From: Chrysaora quinquecirrha
Lineage: Eukaryota > Cnidaria > Scyphozoa > Semaeostomeae > Pelagiidae
DNA: 64,000 nucleotides
Assembly: GCA_014526335.1 (NCBI GenBank)
Contig: JACTAT010000014.1
Span: forward strand, 7,965,659 to 8,029,658
Reading direction: 5' to 3'
Shown: positions 1-10,526 of the stretch, in pieces
Position numbering within the stretch: position 1 is the first letter of the stretch
Layout of the letters: each line of letters starts with the position of its first letter
Program-made: the position numbers and the translations under genes
The notes under the pieces: generated by a model
What the model saw: the letters and a program-made list of their open reading frames with translations, nothing else
Told to the model about the DNA's origin: nothing
Database searches by the model: none

Positions 1-172
1 TCCTTTCTTCTATTCTCTGCCCACCACCATTCTTTTTCATTCGTATCCCCCCGTCTCAGGATCCTCATCTGCTCTCCACAATGAAAACTAAGTTCATCAT
101 CTCTCTCGGCTGTATAATCATACAGAGAACATACTTCACCTTTATTTGTACGACCAACACTTTCCTTGCAGT
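1..172 (-). CDS. ASPP exon: SH3 domain (partial)
   Basis: The exon begins after an AG acceptor at 174-173 and continues past the window edge. It reads KGEVCSLYDYTAERDDELSF, then a polar stretch and EKEWWWA, the classic SH3 ALYDY and WWWA signatures. The preceding exon ends with one base of a codon and this exon supplies the other two (phase 1), so the join is in frame. Confidence 0.88.
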
Positions 173-3100
173 CTAAAATAGAAATTGCACGAAATTAACT
201 TTTTCTGTTTTTTTTCTGTGTTTGAAGTATAGAAACATTTTATACCTGAGTTAGCATAAACTAGTTAGTTAGTTAGTTTATAACTGCTATACTAGCTTGA
301 GTTAATAACCCTCATATTTTTACTTTTGCCTTCAGAACATAGCAAAGTAAACAACGAAAATGGCAATTCTTCTAGTGAATTGAATCGGAGTACTGTTGCA
401 GAAAATAGCGCAGGCTTTGCTGCAGGAAATAAGATCAAAATAGTTGATAGACCACTGTAAGGCCGGTGGGGTTATACCGTCGAGAGGGGGTTTTGCGGGA
501 TTCGGGCTCTGGCTGTAAGGGGCGGTGCAAGCTGCCTAAAAGCAGGGTGGAGATGCGAGCGTAGTGAGTAAAAATGAGGTTCTGCTGGTTTCCCCAGGGA
601 ACAGATAGTCACAAAGAACAGAGTCAAAACGCCCTTTTCATGGCAAGTCTTAAAATCTTTGCCCTTTGAATTCTTTGATGCAGAATCCCTTTAAATTGCT
701 CAGTGCCCCCCTGAATTACGATGACTACAGCAACAAAAAAGAAACAAAGAGTAGTAGCAAGTGAGACGAAATATATAGACGACCACAAACTAAGCTTACC
801 GTGTAGATAACCAAAGCATTGATCATAGTTTTCTTCGAGACGTGAGCACTTTTCTGCGGCTGTTTGTCTATCAGAATATGTCATTGCGTAGACAGAAGCA
901 CCATGTTCAACCAAGAACTTGCACAGCTCCATATCATTGTAGAACGCTGCACAGTGAAGTGGGGTCCTAAAGGTAAGAAAAGACAGTTACAAGCCAAGAC
1001 TTTCTTCCATAAAGTTGCAGACGGGTCGTGGGAGGATAGGCGATCGTCCGAAAGGCTTTGCCAATTTAATGGAAACATGTTCCCAGCCCGGGTAATGTCT
1101 GTGCAGTACAGATGGGGGTGTGCAGTACGGTGGAGGATATTCAGTACCGTGGAGGATATCATCACTACAGTGGAGGGATATCATTAGTACAGTGGAGGAT
1201 GTCCAGTACGGTGGAGGACATTCAGTACCGTGGAAGGATATCATCACTACAGTGGAGGGATATCATTAGTACAGTGGAGGATGTCCAGTACGGTGGAGGG
1301 ATATCATCAGTACGGTGGATGGATATCATCATTACAGTGGAGGATGTTCAGTACGGTGGAGGGATACTATCAGTACGGTGGAGGGATATCATCATTACAT
1401 TGGAGGATGTTCACTACGGTGGAGGGATACTATCAGTACGGTGAAGGGATGTCATCAGTACGGTGGAGGATATCATAAGTACAATGGAGGACAGTACGCA
1501 AAACCTCGCAGGAAATCATAGATGGAAATTGAAATACTTACCATCCATTATTATCGGGTGAATTGATATCACATCCAACTTCAACCAAATATCTTACAAC
1601 TTCTTTGTGATTTCCACACACAGCATTGTGTAAAGCCGTTATACCTTCAGCATTGGCGAAGCTAGGATCAGGAACTTTATTTACAATGTCCTTCACAAGG
1701 TTCATCTCACCCTCCAGCGCAGCGTCAAGCAGGAGAGCATGAGGATCAAGCTGAATTCTCCCCCGTTTTTTGTTATCTCTCCCCGGTTTCTTCAATATAG
1801 TTGGCGGCATCTTTTCAGGGGGGACTGATATGATGACAGGCGTGATGGGTTTTTCGATTTCTGACGACTGGGAGAGATTGTCGTCATCTGATTGGTCAAA
1901 CGGTTGCTCATTAACGATATTATTCAAATAAGGCAATAGATCATTTTGTGTTGCACTGATCATGTCAATATCAGCAAAAGTCATTTCATACGCTTCGCCT
2001 AAATTGCCTGATGCTTCAATGTTATCACCCCCGTTCATAAGAGAAGTATCTTCTGGGCTTCTTGCTACGTCTGCCTCTTCTGGCGGGGGGTAATGATCCT
2101 TACCAATTTGCTTCATGACGGGTTGTTTCACAGCAGGCATGGCATCTTTAAATTGCTCTACCAGATCATGTACTGAAAGTTTGTTCAAATCATCATTTAG
2201 TTCAGTGAAATTCGGTTGTCTTGAATGTGAGAATGTTTGTACGAAGTCCACTTCTTCTTTTTCCAGGGGGCTCTGTTCGGATTGAGGTTCAGGCGCTGGT
2301 TTGACCTTTGGTTTTGGTGCAACTGGGGGTTTTGGCGGAAGCTGTGGTTTGCGCTTTTCTGGAAGTGGCGGGGGTAGATCAGGTTCTGGAATTTCTTCTG
2401 TCTCCGTTGTAATGTGTGTATTGTATTCATTGACAGGCATCAAATCATGCGAAGGTACCCCCGTCTGAAAATTCATAATTTCAGTGGCATCACTCTTGCA
2501 GGAGTCTTGGTATCTGGTTGCAATACCATTCATTGCGTCTTTGCAGACTGTCAGCTCACAATCAACGAATACAGCCGACGTCATTCTGTCAGACAATATT
2601 GGCGATGATGTACGGAATTCCGCCGTTTTCATCCATATTTCAGCGTCACTTCCACGTCGTCCGTCGCCAAAGACGTCAGTTGGCGAGCGTTCTTTGTCGG
2701 TTTTAGTGAGATCTACATCGGTTGATGCTATAGATGAGAGGGATGAGACTGAGGATGAGGGAGACTGTGAATTGAACTTCGTGGTCTTCTGCATGAAATT
2801 TGGTGAGCCAGGGTTAAGTTGGTTGGCAGAAGATGACCTAGGTGGGCCTAGGAATGGGCCATTGGTATTAACCTGCAAGAATGGTAAGACATCGGTTCGA
2901 GATCTTGGCAGATGTGGGCTGCTTCCATTGTTAGGTACAGCCTTGGGAACAGGAAGCGACTCATTGGATGGCGACTTTATCTGGGAGGCGCTAGGTAATA
3001 CTAGCGAATTTAAACTTGATTGGGAACCACGAGCAAATTCCGGGTAGTCATTTACAGTTGGCGGTCTATCAAATTCTCTACCATCCGGAGCAACGTAGAA

Positions 3101-5505
3101 CTTTCCTCTTCGGAAATAAGGGACCTGATTGGCTGGTAGCTTTCCCGGAATATCCATTCGACCGAGTCCATTGACAGCGGGAAGAGATTGTGTCCGGTCC
3201 ATTTGTAAAATGCGGTCAGTTGCTTTCTTCTTTTGCAGTGTATCAAAAATATACCCAGAACCGAATTTGTTATTTCCGTTAACATCACCACTAAGAATCT
3301 CAGATGAATTGGAAGTGTCCGAGTCATAATCGGACGGCTGATTCGGTTTTAGCTGTTTTCCAAGAAGATCGATCTTTCTGTTCAGTTCAGAAAGTTCTTT
3401 TCGTTTTTCTCTCAGAGTTGATTGCTGAAGATTTAACTGTTCTTCTTGTTGGTTATTTACTTCATTTCGAACCTGTTTATTGAGAAAAGCACGAAATAAA
3501 CTGAAAGTGATTTTTGGAGGAAACGAAAAGAGGTTTATTTCGAAACATTCAAAAATGACAAATACTATTGAAAAACTGAGAGGACGATACAGGTTAGTAA
3601 TGAACAAGATTAATTATTGCCTATTGCCATATTTTGTTGCCAATCTTTCTCCCAATATAAGCCACCAACAGACTACAAGCCTCGGTTAAATAAATATTTA
3701 TTGGGAATTCGGGATATCATTTTCGGTTTGAATAACTTTGTTACCAAAATTAAATTCAAATAGACTTACAGTGAGTTCTTTTCTAAGACGATCAAGTTCA
3801 TCCCGCGCGGCACGAATTTTTCTTCGGCGGTTAAGTTTTTCAGGAGTGACTCTTGCATTTGATAGGCCGTTTCTTCGATCCTCCAGTTGTTTCGTCAAGT
3901 TGTCAACTTTAGCAGCGGCGGAGACAAGCTCTCGTTGCTTTGACGTGAATATTTCTCGTACTCTTTCTAACTCATGGGCTGGAACAAGAATGAGAGAAAT
4001 ATTGAAAATACAAATTTTCTATAACACAGAGCTGACCCAAGTTAGAAAAGTTTTGCAGGCAATCTACCCGGCGGTTTACTCTATTCCTGGGTCTAAAGCT
4101 AAAGGATGCGGCGCAGCGTGATCACAGGTAAATAGTCTTGGGGACTCTTGTGGGACTGATGAAGAGCCAACAGTCAGGTAGTTCAGTAGGTTGAGCATTC
4201 CGAAATGGCATACAAGCCTATTGCGGCAGCAGTAGGTTCGAGATCTGTCCTAGTCTTATCATCTTTCACGTTTTCTTCAACAGTTTCTCTGAAGTAGGAA
4301 AATCTATTTTATGTAAATGTAACTTATGTCCTCTTGCACGATATGATCTTTCTAATCCTTCATTCTTTCTGTTAACGTCGATAGTTCTACGTCATACTCG
4401 AACTTTCTGTTAGAACAAAGTGGCATGAATAATTTCTAACTGCACAATAAATCATGTGACTTGTAAACACTATAACAACAAACTCTAGTAAATAAGGAAT
4501 CAGTCAGTAGGAGGTCAGTGTAAAGTCAGTGTAAAGTCAGTTGAATAAACATGATAGAGAATCGTCTCTCAAATGTCGTCTGAATCCGTGTGTTCTCTGC
4601 ACACACATAAAACTCATGCAGCAGCAAAGATCTTTCTGCTACGAACGATCCCGGTTACATCTCTAGGGGGGGGGCCTTTATACTAATACTTAGTATAATT
4701 TTGGTACGGCTATGTGCAGTCTATATGGGTGGGCTTTTGGTCCTGAAATTCTCTAAACATGGGTTTGATTTTAACCGGAATGCCATATCTCTCTCTCTTG
4801 CAGTCAGTCGATGCGACTAGGACTATTTTATGAATAGGGCGTTGATTATGTAACTGTTCTCCATGCAGCTCTATCGTTTGCCATAGTCTGCCAGGATTTC
4901 AGGTCAATCTCTCTGTGTTTCATGTTTCGCTTTGCCACATCTTTGAATCTACGTCTAGGTCTTCTCTCGTTTCTTTTTCCTTCAGCCAGTTGTGAGTACA
5001 GCAGTTGTCTTGGAAGCCGGTCGTTGTCCATCCTGTGCACGTATCCTATCCATATCAGATTCTTTTCGGTAAGGATATCTGCCATTCACGGCAGGTTGGC
5101 ACGACGCAGTATCCCCACATTTTTGTTATACCACTTGATGCTCATGATGTCCCTCAACCCGGGCTTAAAAGAAGCTGAACTATCAAAAAAAGCAAATTTC
5201 TACAAACCTAGCTGCACGTTATCAAATCTCTGTGAGTCAACTTCGTCTTGAACGAGTTTCATTTCTCTCAGTCTTCCAAGATGATTCTGGTAGGTTTCTC
5301 GAAGTTTCGAAGCATATGCATCATTTTGAGCTGGCTTTGGTGATCCCAGGGCTCCCTGTGGTGCTTTTTTCAACCCGGCTTGCATTTCTTTCAATCGCTG
5401 TTGCTTAACAATCAGCTCCTGGTTGTTGCGTAGTATTTGCTTGCGCTGCTTCTCAGCCATATTTTGAAGCTGTTGTAATGTCATTTGTGTTTTCAAGGGG
5501 TTTAT
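1..5505 (-). CDS. ASPP-family gene (ankyrin-SH3, p53-binding/PP1-binding), 3' part
   Basis: Five minus-strand exons (5208-5505, 3770-3978, 1542-3472, 800-966, 1-172) join in matching phases at GT/AG sites. The encoded order is coiled coil, coiled coil, long disordered proline-rich region, ankyrin repeats, SH3. That is the order of animal ASPP1/ASPP2/iASPP (TP53BP2 family), which bind p53-family proteins and PP1 through the ankyrin-SH3 end and modulate apoptosis and polarity. Recognition rests on strong similarity to the family: LLLDAALEGE, EGITALHNAVCG, WTPLHCAAFYND, AMTYSDRQTAAEKC and the SH3 core LYDYTAERDDELSF. The N-terminal RA/ubiquitin-like exon expected upstream of 5505 was not found, and the last part of SH3 lies beyond base 1. 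The five exons show no frame break. Introns carry a minisatellite and a LINE remnant. I cannot say whether it is closer to ASPP1/2 or iASPP. Confidence 0.93.
173..799 (-). other. ASPP intron
   Basis: Non-coding between the ankyrin and SH3 exons. It contains four tandem TAGT units near 262-278 and nothing else recognised. Stops occur in all frames. Confidence 0.7.
800..966 (-). CDS. ASPP exon: ankyrin repeats
   Basis: Acceptor AG is at 968-967 and donor GT at 799-798. The 167-nt exon encodes TPLHCAAFYNDMELCKFL followed by VEHGASVYAMTYSDRQTAAEKC, which is the third/fourth ankyrin region of ASPP proteins. The tryptophan codon before TPLH is split across the intron with the 1542 exon. Confidence 0.92.
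1106..1490 (+). repeat. Minisatellite (about 18-24 bp unit, GTGGAGGATATCATCA-type)
   Basis: At least 15 degenerate units built from CAGTACGGTGGAGG and ATATCATCA, within the ASPP intron. Open frames here in several phases are repeat artefacts. The reverse complement of the same unit occurs at 43.55 and 60.9 kb. Confidence 0.9.
1542..3472 (-). CDS. ASPP long central exon (coiled coil end, Pro-rich, ankyrin start)
   Basis: One open 1.93-kb exon. It starts at the phase-0 acceptor after 3473, in a Q/N/E-rich coiled coil (VRNEVNNQQEEQLNLQQ). A Ser/Asn/Pro-rich disordered stretch follows, then a proline cluster (EPDLPPPLPEKRKPQLPPKP) that would suit SH3 ligands. It ends with the first ankyrin repeats (EGITALHNAVCGNHKEVVRY, DINSPDNNGW). 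Just before the ankyrins is RIQL, at the place where ASPP2 carries the PP1-docking motif RVKF. Family proteins have one such central disordered region. The proposed frame also runs upstream of 3472, but that part is taken as intron because the AG acceptor and phase match the 3770 exon. Confidence 0.92.
3770..3978 (-). CDS. ASPP coiled-coil exon 2
   Basis: Acceptor AG at 3980-3979, donor GT at 3769-3768. It encodes AHELERVREIFTSKQRELVS, then AAAKVDNLTKQLEDRRNG and ARDELDRLRKELT, matching the family pattern QKQREL...KVDELTRQLE...ELDRLYKEL. It enters in phase 1 (the Ala codon is split) and leaves in phase 0. A diverged copy of its first half is found at 30.7 kb. Confidence 0.88.
4172..4253 (+). 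repeat. tRNA-like SINE head
   Basis: An A-box-like GTAGTTCAGTAGGTTGAGC is followed about 45 bases later by a B-box-like GTAGGTTCGAGATC. The cloverleaf does not close as a functional tRNA, so a tRNA-derived SINE remnant is preferred. It lies in the ASPP intron. Confidence 0.4.
4846..5170 (-). pseudogene. LINE C-terminal remnant in ASPP intron
   Basis: The minus frame gives IKWYNKNVGILRRANLP, a stop, then IWIGYVHRMDNDRLPRQLL, KRNERRPRRRFKDV and ANDRAAWR. This is the conserved C-terminal tail after the RT domain of many animal non-LTR elements (GHV.RM...RLPRQ...GRP..R..DV...AWR). It is a short dead fragment, unrelated to the host exons on either side. Confidence 0.75.
5208..5505 (-). CDS. ASPP coiled-coil exon 1
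   Basis: Acceptor AG at 5507-5506, donor GT at 5207-5206. It encodes INPLKTQMTLQQLQNMAEKQ and a long Q/K/E coiled coil ending RFDNVQL, comparable to the LTLAELQEMASRQQQQIE segment of vertebrate ASPP2. The upstream exon is not identified. A paralogous exon lies at 31512-31812. Confidence 0.85.
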
Positions 5506-7115
5506 CTATTTAAAGAAAAGACAGATTAGAAAACAGAAAAATAGGGACATTACTGACACAGACGATTTCGTATTTCATTAGCAAAAACTATATTCTCGTC
5601 CATATTGGGGCGCATGGAATATTTCCGAGTTGGAGGTTCACTAAAGTAAGGGGCCACCAAAATTTAGGGGTACTAAAACAAAAAGGACCGATTGAGAAAC
5701 ACACCTTGGCAAAGCCCCTTTCCCTGGTTTTCCCTCCTCTGCAGACGTCGTTTCTGTTCCATATGACCAACAATAAACCTTTTCCAAGGGCACTGGGTCT
5801 GCGAGAGATTTTTCTGGAAGATGGGAGATGTGTTGGGTAGGGGTTTTTATGGTAACAATGCATTTAGGGGTTCCTAGATAACAGTATTGACGTGATTGCA
5901 TTGTACATTGATAACTTTCGACATGCCAGCGCAAAAAGAACGGAAAAGTAAACGGGCGACTGGTAAGAAATACTCTACTCTTTTGAAATCAAATAGATCC
6001 TTAACTTAAAAGCAGTTTGGATCAACGTCTAGGAAAGATTTCCGACATATCGGCAATATGTACACTGTTAGGGCCGGATAAGGCGGGGGCGGGGGGTTTT
6101 CCCCAGAACTGATGTCTTACCATTTACCGAGCGTCGGAAGGCCATTGCAGATGTTCTTTTCTAAGCCCCACCCCAGAAAACTTTAGTACACTTTTTTTAA
6201 TAAGCAACTGGTCAATATGCAACTAGGGCTGAAATTTTTTTCAAATTTTTGGTCGAGATAGCTTTCTTTATACAATACATCTTTGCAAACTTGTTAGTTA
6301 CATTGAACATCAAGAAAAAGGACAAAAAAATTTTTTATGGGGTACCAGTCATTATGTGAGGGCTAAAAGACCAGATACGTTAAGGGACTTCGAGGATGGA
6401 CCAAAAGTCCAGGTGCGTATTTGTAATCGTATCTTACACGTATTCGTCTGCTCTATAAGAGGAAGCCGTGGGAGCAAAATATCAAACAAATACACAGAAA
6501 ATAACCACCCTTATTAAATATTTAGTATTTGTTGTGATCATCTGTAAATAACATCAAACAATAGATAGCAGGTTTATTAAATATGAAAACAGCGAGTAAA
6601 GCATCTATTATTACGTCATTAAAAATTTTCTGAAAGTGTGAATACGTCTCCTGCTAGTAATGTAATCATGACGCAATGCGGCAGCAGTGATAATACCAAA
6701 TACAGTACGACGAGTGTACAATAAGGTTAGAAATATTCACACATATTACGTAATTCACGCCATTCCATATTTGACTTCACGGATAACCACAAGAGGATCT
6801 AATATTCGATATCAGATTTTCGATGTGTTTGTTAAAAAGCTGAACAGTCCCCCGTCAGGTAGCTGAAGCGCCTGAGCACTGGCACATTTTGTAAATCAAC
6901 AAACATGCTTGAAGCTCGAAAGGCTAGAAGGTCGCTAAACCCTTTTTTAACAAGAAAATTTGTCCATTACACTCTGTTTTTAATAACAATATTGTTGATA
7001 GGAATATTCAGGCTCAGAATAATGTTCCCTTGACTTGAAACCAAATCAGATTTGAAAAAATAGAAATACTTTAAATACGTATATTCAGGCCCAAAATTAA
7101 CAATTCTTGAGAATA
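5506..7115. other. No gene seen; ASPP 5' intron or flank
   Basis: AT-rich sequence with no exon supported on either strand. It holds short GC-rich patches near 6060-6180 that look like old transposon ends. The N-terminal ASPP exon could lie here, but I could not locate it. Confidence 0.4.
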
Positions 7116-7416
7116 CACTCTTTTTTTTATAAGAAACTAAGATTTTTTTTCAGTACTCAAAGTTTCTTAGTTTTTGGACGATTTTGGTACTGAAAGTTTC
7201 TTAGCAGTTTCTTAGGGATAAAATTTTTTTAGTGCCAAAACAGGAAATTGACACTTAAATTTGACAAATAGAACAAACAATACAATTCACGTTTACATGA
7301 GCTGTTCTTTTTGTAAATATGACACTTTTGGTGTAACAGAGTACTGAAAGTTTCTTAGAAAATATTGATCTCAGTACTGAGTTTCTTATAAACGGGTTTC
7401 TTATAAAAAAAGAGTG
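7116..7416. mobile_element. MITE family 1 (TA-flanked, TTTCTTAG type)
   Basis: Ends are CACTCTTTTTTTTATAAGAA and its inverse, flanked by TA on both sides. Subterminal repeats of TTTCTTA alternate with CAGTACT. TA target duplication suggests Tc1/mariner-like mobilisation. An inverted copy lies at 13746-14078. Confidence 0.85.
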
Positions 7417-7574
7417 TATCGATGCTGGACGAAATTTATAATACATAGTCTTATGTATAGCAAAGAGTGTACAGTAGTGTAGTTTGGTAAGTTTTAGTTT
7501 GAGCAAGGTGAAAAATCACCATTTTCATTAGCTTTGAGAAAATCGCATACAGTAACCCAAGCACATTGGGTATA

Positions 7575-7942
7575 CACGTTTTTTTTATAAGGAACCTTTG
7601 GTCTGAGTTGAGGCTGGAGTTCCTTAATTTTTCAAAAAAATGAGGCTGAAAGTTCCTTATACTGTTCCTTGTCGTGGGATATTTATAAATACTTATTTTT
7701 ACAGTAAATCCATATAAACTATTGTTCATTTCTAACTTTAAGTATAAATGGAGCCTTTTTGGGGAAGAACGATAGGAAATACATTGTACTTCTGTTCCTT
7801 TTTCGTACAAACCGTCTTGTTCTTTGAAAAAGAGTTTCTTAGTTTTTCATCTGAGCCTCGACAGTTCCTTAAAGTTCCTTAATTTTTTGGGAATTTTCAG
7901 CCTCGAGTTCCTTATAAAGGTGTTCCTTATAAAAAAAACGTG
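7575..7942. mobile_element. MITE family 2 (GTTCCTTA + GAGGCT type)
   Basis: Ends are CACGTTTTTTTTATAAGGAA and TTCCTTATAAAAAAAACGTG, flanked by TATA/TATA. Several subterminal GTTCCTTA motifs alternate with GAGGCTG. It ends only about 20 bp before the next MITE. Confidence 0.85.
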
Positions 7943-7963
7943 TATATTGGGATTAATCAAGTA

Positions 7964-8348
7964 CAGTCTTTCTTTTTATAAGAATACTATAAATTTTGCC
8001 CAGCCTCGATATTCTTAAGAAATTTTCGTTTTGAGCCTGAACAAATTCTTAAAGTATTCTAATTTTTTCAAACATGTTACCATATGGTTTCAGGGAAACA
8101 TAATTAAAAGAAAAATTTTCTTATTACGAGGAAATGGTGGAGCGAAAGAAAAATTCAACTATTATAACAATAAGAATGTTGTTTAGCAATTATGAAGTTT
8201 CGTTTTAACATTGCAAAACAGGCAACTGCTGAAAAATGTGTTACAAATATGCGAGCTGAGGCTGAGCATATTCTTACAATATTTTTAAAAATTGGATGAT
8301 TCTGAGCCTGAATATTCTTATAAACAATATTCTTATAACAAAAGAGTG
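7964..8348. mobile_element. MITE family 3 (ATTCTTA + GAGCCTGA type)
   Basis: Ends carry TTTTTATAAGAATA and ATTCTTATAAC...AGAGTG, flanked by TA. Internal ATTCTTA and GAGCCTGAA motifs repeat near both ends. A second copy at 29310-29706 is nested in a pogo-like element. Confidence 0.8.
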
Positions 8349-8577
8349 TATTCAAATGAAATGAAAATAATTCGTTTTCAGGCTGAACTTATGCATTCAA
8401 AAAAGATAGAATCAAGACCAATACATGCAGGTACCAAAACAGACTGTCTGGCAGGTGTCCTGGTATCAATTCCACAAATCAACCAGCAAAATCAAACATT
8501 CAATACAGAGATGCCCAAATACATTCGCTAAAGACCGAAAGATATAAAACGTACATTATACTCTCAGGTGCCTAATA

Positions 8578-8945
8578 CACGCATTTTTTTATAAGGAAGT
8601 TCGGCTCAGGGTCAGTACTGAAAATTCCTTAACTGATAGTGAAAAATTGAGTACTCAATATTCCTTAGCAATTCCTTAACTTCTTACTTTGTGATTCTTA
8701 AAAACAACCAATGGTCAAGGAAATATAGGTCATAAAGGTTTCAGAAGACGAGTAGAAATTAATACTGATTGAAAACCATTGGCGATAAGTATTGCTTGCT
8801 CTGTTAATTCAATACTTCATTTTTTTAATCGAAATGCTAAGTTAAAGAAAAAGTCAGATTCCTTAGTAGTCTCCAGTCCAGTACTAGAAATTCCTTAAGT
8901 TTTTGCCAGCCCAGTACTACCTTCCTTATAAAGCACTTCCCTAAA
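8578..8945. mobile_element. MITE family 4, right end truncated
   Basis: Left end CACGCATTTTTTTATAAGGAAG after TA. ATTCCTTA and CAGTACT motifs alternate inside. The right side reaches CTTCCTTATAAAG but lacks the terminal T-run and TA. Confidence 0.7.
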
Positions 8946-9675
8946 CTTTCTTTTTAAACTCGATTCCCAGTAAGTCGACCATACTGAATCATTTAAGACA
9001 AGCAGCAAAATTGAAAAAAATGTTTGTGTCACGTCATTTATGACGTCATGATAACGTCAGAAAAAACCTTTTACCCTTTCGTGTTATAGCCACTCAACAT
9101 AAGGAAATGGCAAATATGGATAGAACATATCAAGAGCTTTCGATTGATATAAATTTTTATCACATTTCAGAGGTTACTGTATTTAAAATGATGTCATCAT
9201 AATTTGGTAGTGAGGGATGTTGGTGAAACAATTGTGCATAAATAACACCAGCATCAAACTTGGCAAAAATGGTTAGTTTGACACCCTGGACTCAGACTGA
9301 GGAATGCCCCCTGACTGGGACTAGGGTGATTGGTACCAGACCTCTACATAAGCTACAACCCTAGTTTTGCTGTAAAGTGTAATAACACACCTCTATAAGG
9401 GGGTTCAATAGAGAGTGTGCTTAATAGAGAGAGGGGCCCGAAGCAAGGAATCAGAGCAGAAGAGCAGTTGGCGACAGCAACATCTTCAGGACCAAACAAC
9501 AGGAAAATCAAAGAACCTGGCAATTTCTATGTGGACACTGATGTAGGCATTGATGTGGGCACTGATGATTTTGATGTAGGTATTTTCAGGGCCAAACCTT
9601 GGACCAAACCTATGGCAAATATAGCAATTTTGACAAGGGCACACCCCACTACCCTTGTCCTTCTAATGCCCTTTG
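8946..9675. other. No gene seen
   Basis: Intergenic-looking sequence between MITEs and the foldback element. No exon or recognisable repeat is supported. The plus-strand open frame near 9417-9686 has no family features. Confidence 0.4.
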
Positions 9676-10261
9676 GTATAATTTAAGATTCAAGATCCAA
9701 GATTCAAGATCCAAGATCCGAGATATTAAGATCCGAGAAATTAAGATCCGAGATATTAAGATCCGAGATATTAAGATCCGAGATATTAAGATCCGAGATA
9801 TTAAGATCCGAGATATTAAGATCCGAGATATTAAGATCCGAGAAATTAAGATCCGAGATATTAAGATCCGAGATATTAAGATCCGAGATATTAAGATCCG
9901 AGAAATTAAGATCCGAGAAATTAAGATCCGAGAAATTAAGATCCGAGAAATTAAGATCCCAGAAATTAAGATCCCAGAAATTAAGATCCCAGAAATTAAG
10001 ATCCGAGATATTAATGACGAACTTTTCGTTATTTAGCTTCTGTTTTACTATAAACATGTTTCTGCAATAAATTGCGGGGATACGAGGAGCTTCACACACA
10101 TGTACCCCGTCTTCCTTGTTCCCAAATAGGGTTTAGGGCCTGGTCAAAATAGGGTTCAGGGTGAAAATGGGGCTGTCTGTTTGCATCAGCAAAATGCAGC
10201 AACAATATCTATATTATTCTGTTCATCACATCAAGAAAATCACCGAGTTTCCTCAGCACTA

Positions 10262-10335
10262 CAGTAGCTCAGTGGGTTAGTAGGCGTGACGCGAACTATA
10301 CGGTCGCTGGTTCGATCCATGGTATCACCTTGTGT
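10262..10335 (+). repeat. tRNA-like SINE head inside the foldback core
   Basis: A-box-like TAGCTCAGTGGGTTAG and B-box-like GGTCGCTGGTTCGATCC are spaced as in a tRNA. I could not close a full acceptor stem, so it is listed as tRNA-derived rather than a tRNA gene. Confidence 0.45.
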
Positions 10336-10447
10336 TTTAGTTTATTAGTTTTAGTTTCCGAAAGATTTTTCTCCGATGAGCACTTCGTGATTGTTTTCGC
10401 GTGAAAATTAATAAAAAAATACAGAATAATTCTTGATAATTTTAATC

Positions 10448-10526
10448 TTGTTTGTTTTCTATTTTTAAACAATTCTCAAATTTGGCAGCCAAATTTGAGA
10501 ATTGTTTAAAAATAGAAAACAAACAA
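10448..10526. repeat. Perfect 79-bp palindrome
   Basis: Two 39-nt arms are exact reverse complements around a single A at 10487 (centre TTTGGCAGCCAAA). It can form a cruciform or hairpin and sits near the middle of the foldback element. Confidence 0.95.

Noticed and set aside
1112..1521. Overlapping plus-strand frames with GGISSVRW repeats
   Set aside because: Minisatellite inside an ASPP intron; three frames are open at once.
2484..3047. 187-residue plus-strand frame
   Set aside because: Antisense shadow of the ASPP central exon.
9676..10014. CRISPR array
   Set aside because: Units are contiguous 15-mers with no spacers, in a eukaryotic genome.
9599..10099. Long IKIRD / NISDL repeat-peptide frames on both strands
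   Set aside because: They are translations of the 15-bp tandem repeat (a multiple of three, so every frame without a stop stays open). No start context, splice site or homologue.
10262..10335. Functional tRNA gene
   Set aside because: A and B boxes are present but I cannot pair a full acceptor stem, and it is embedded in a repeat element.
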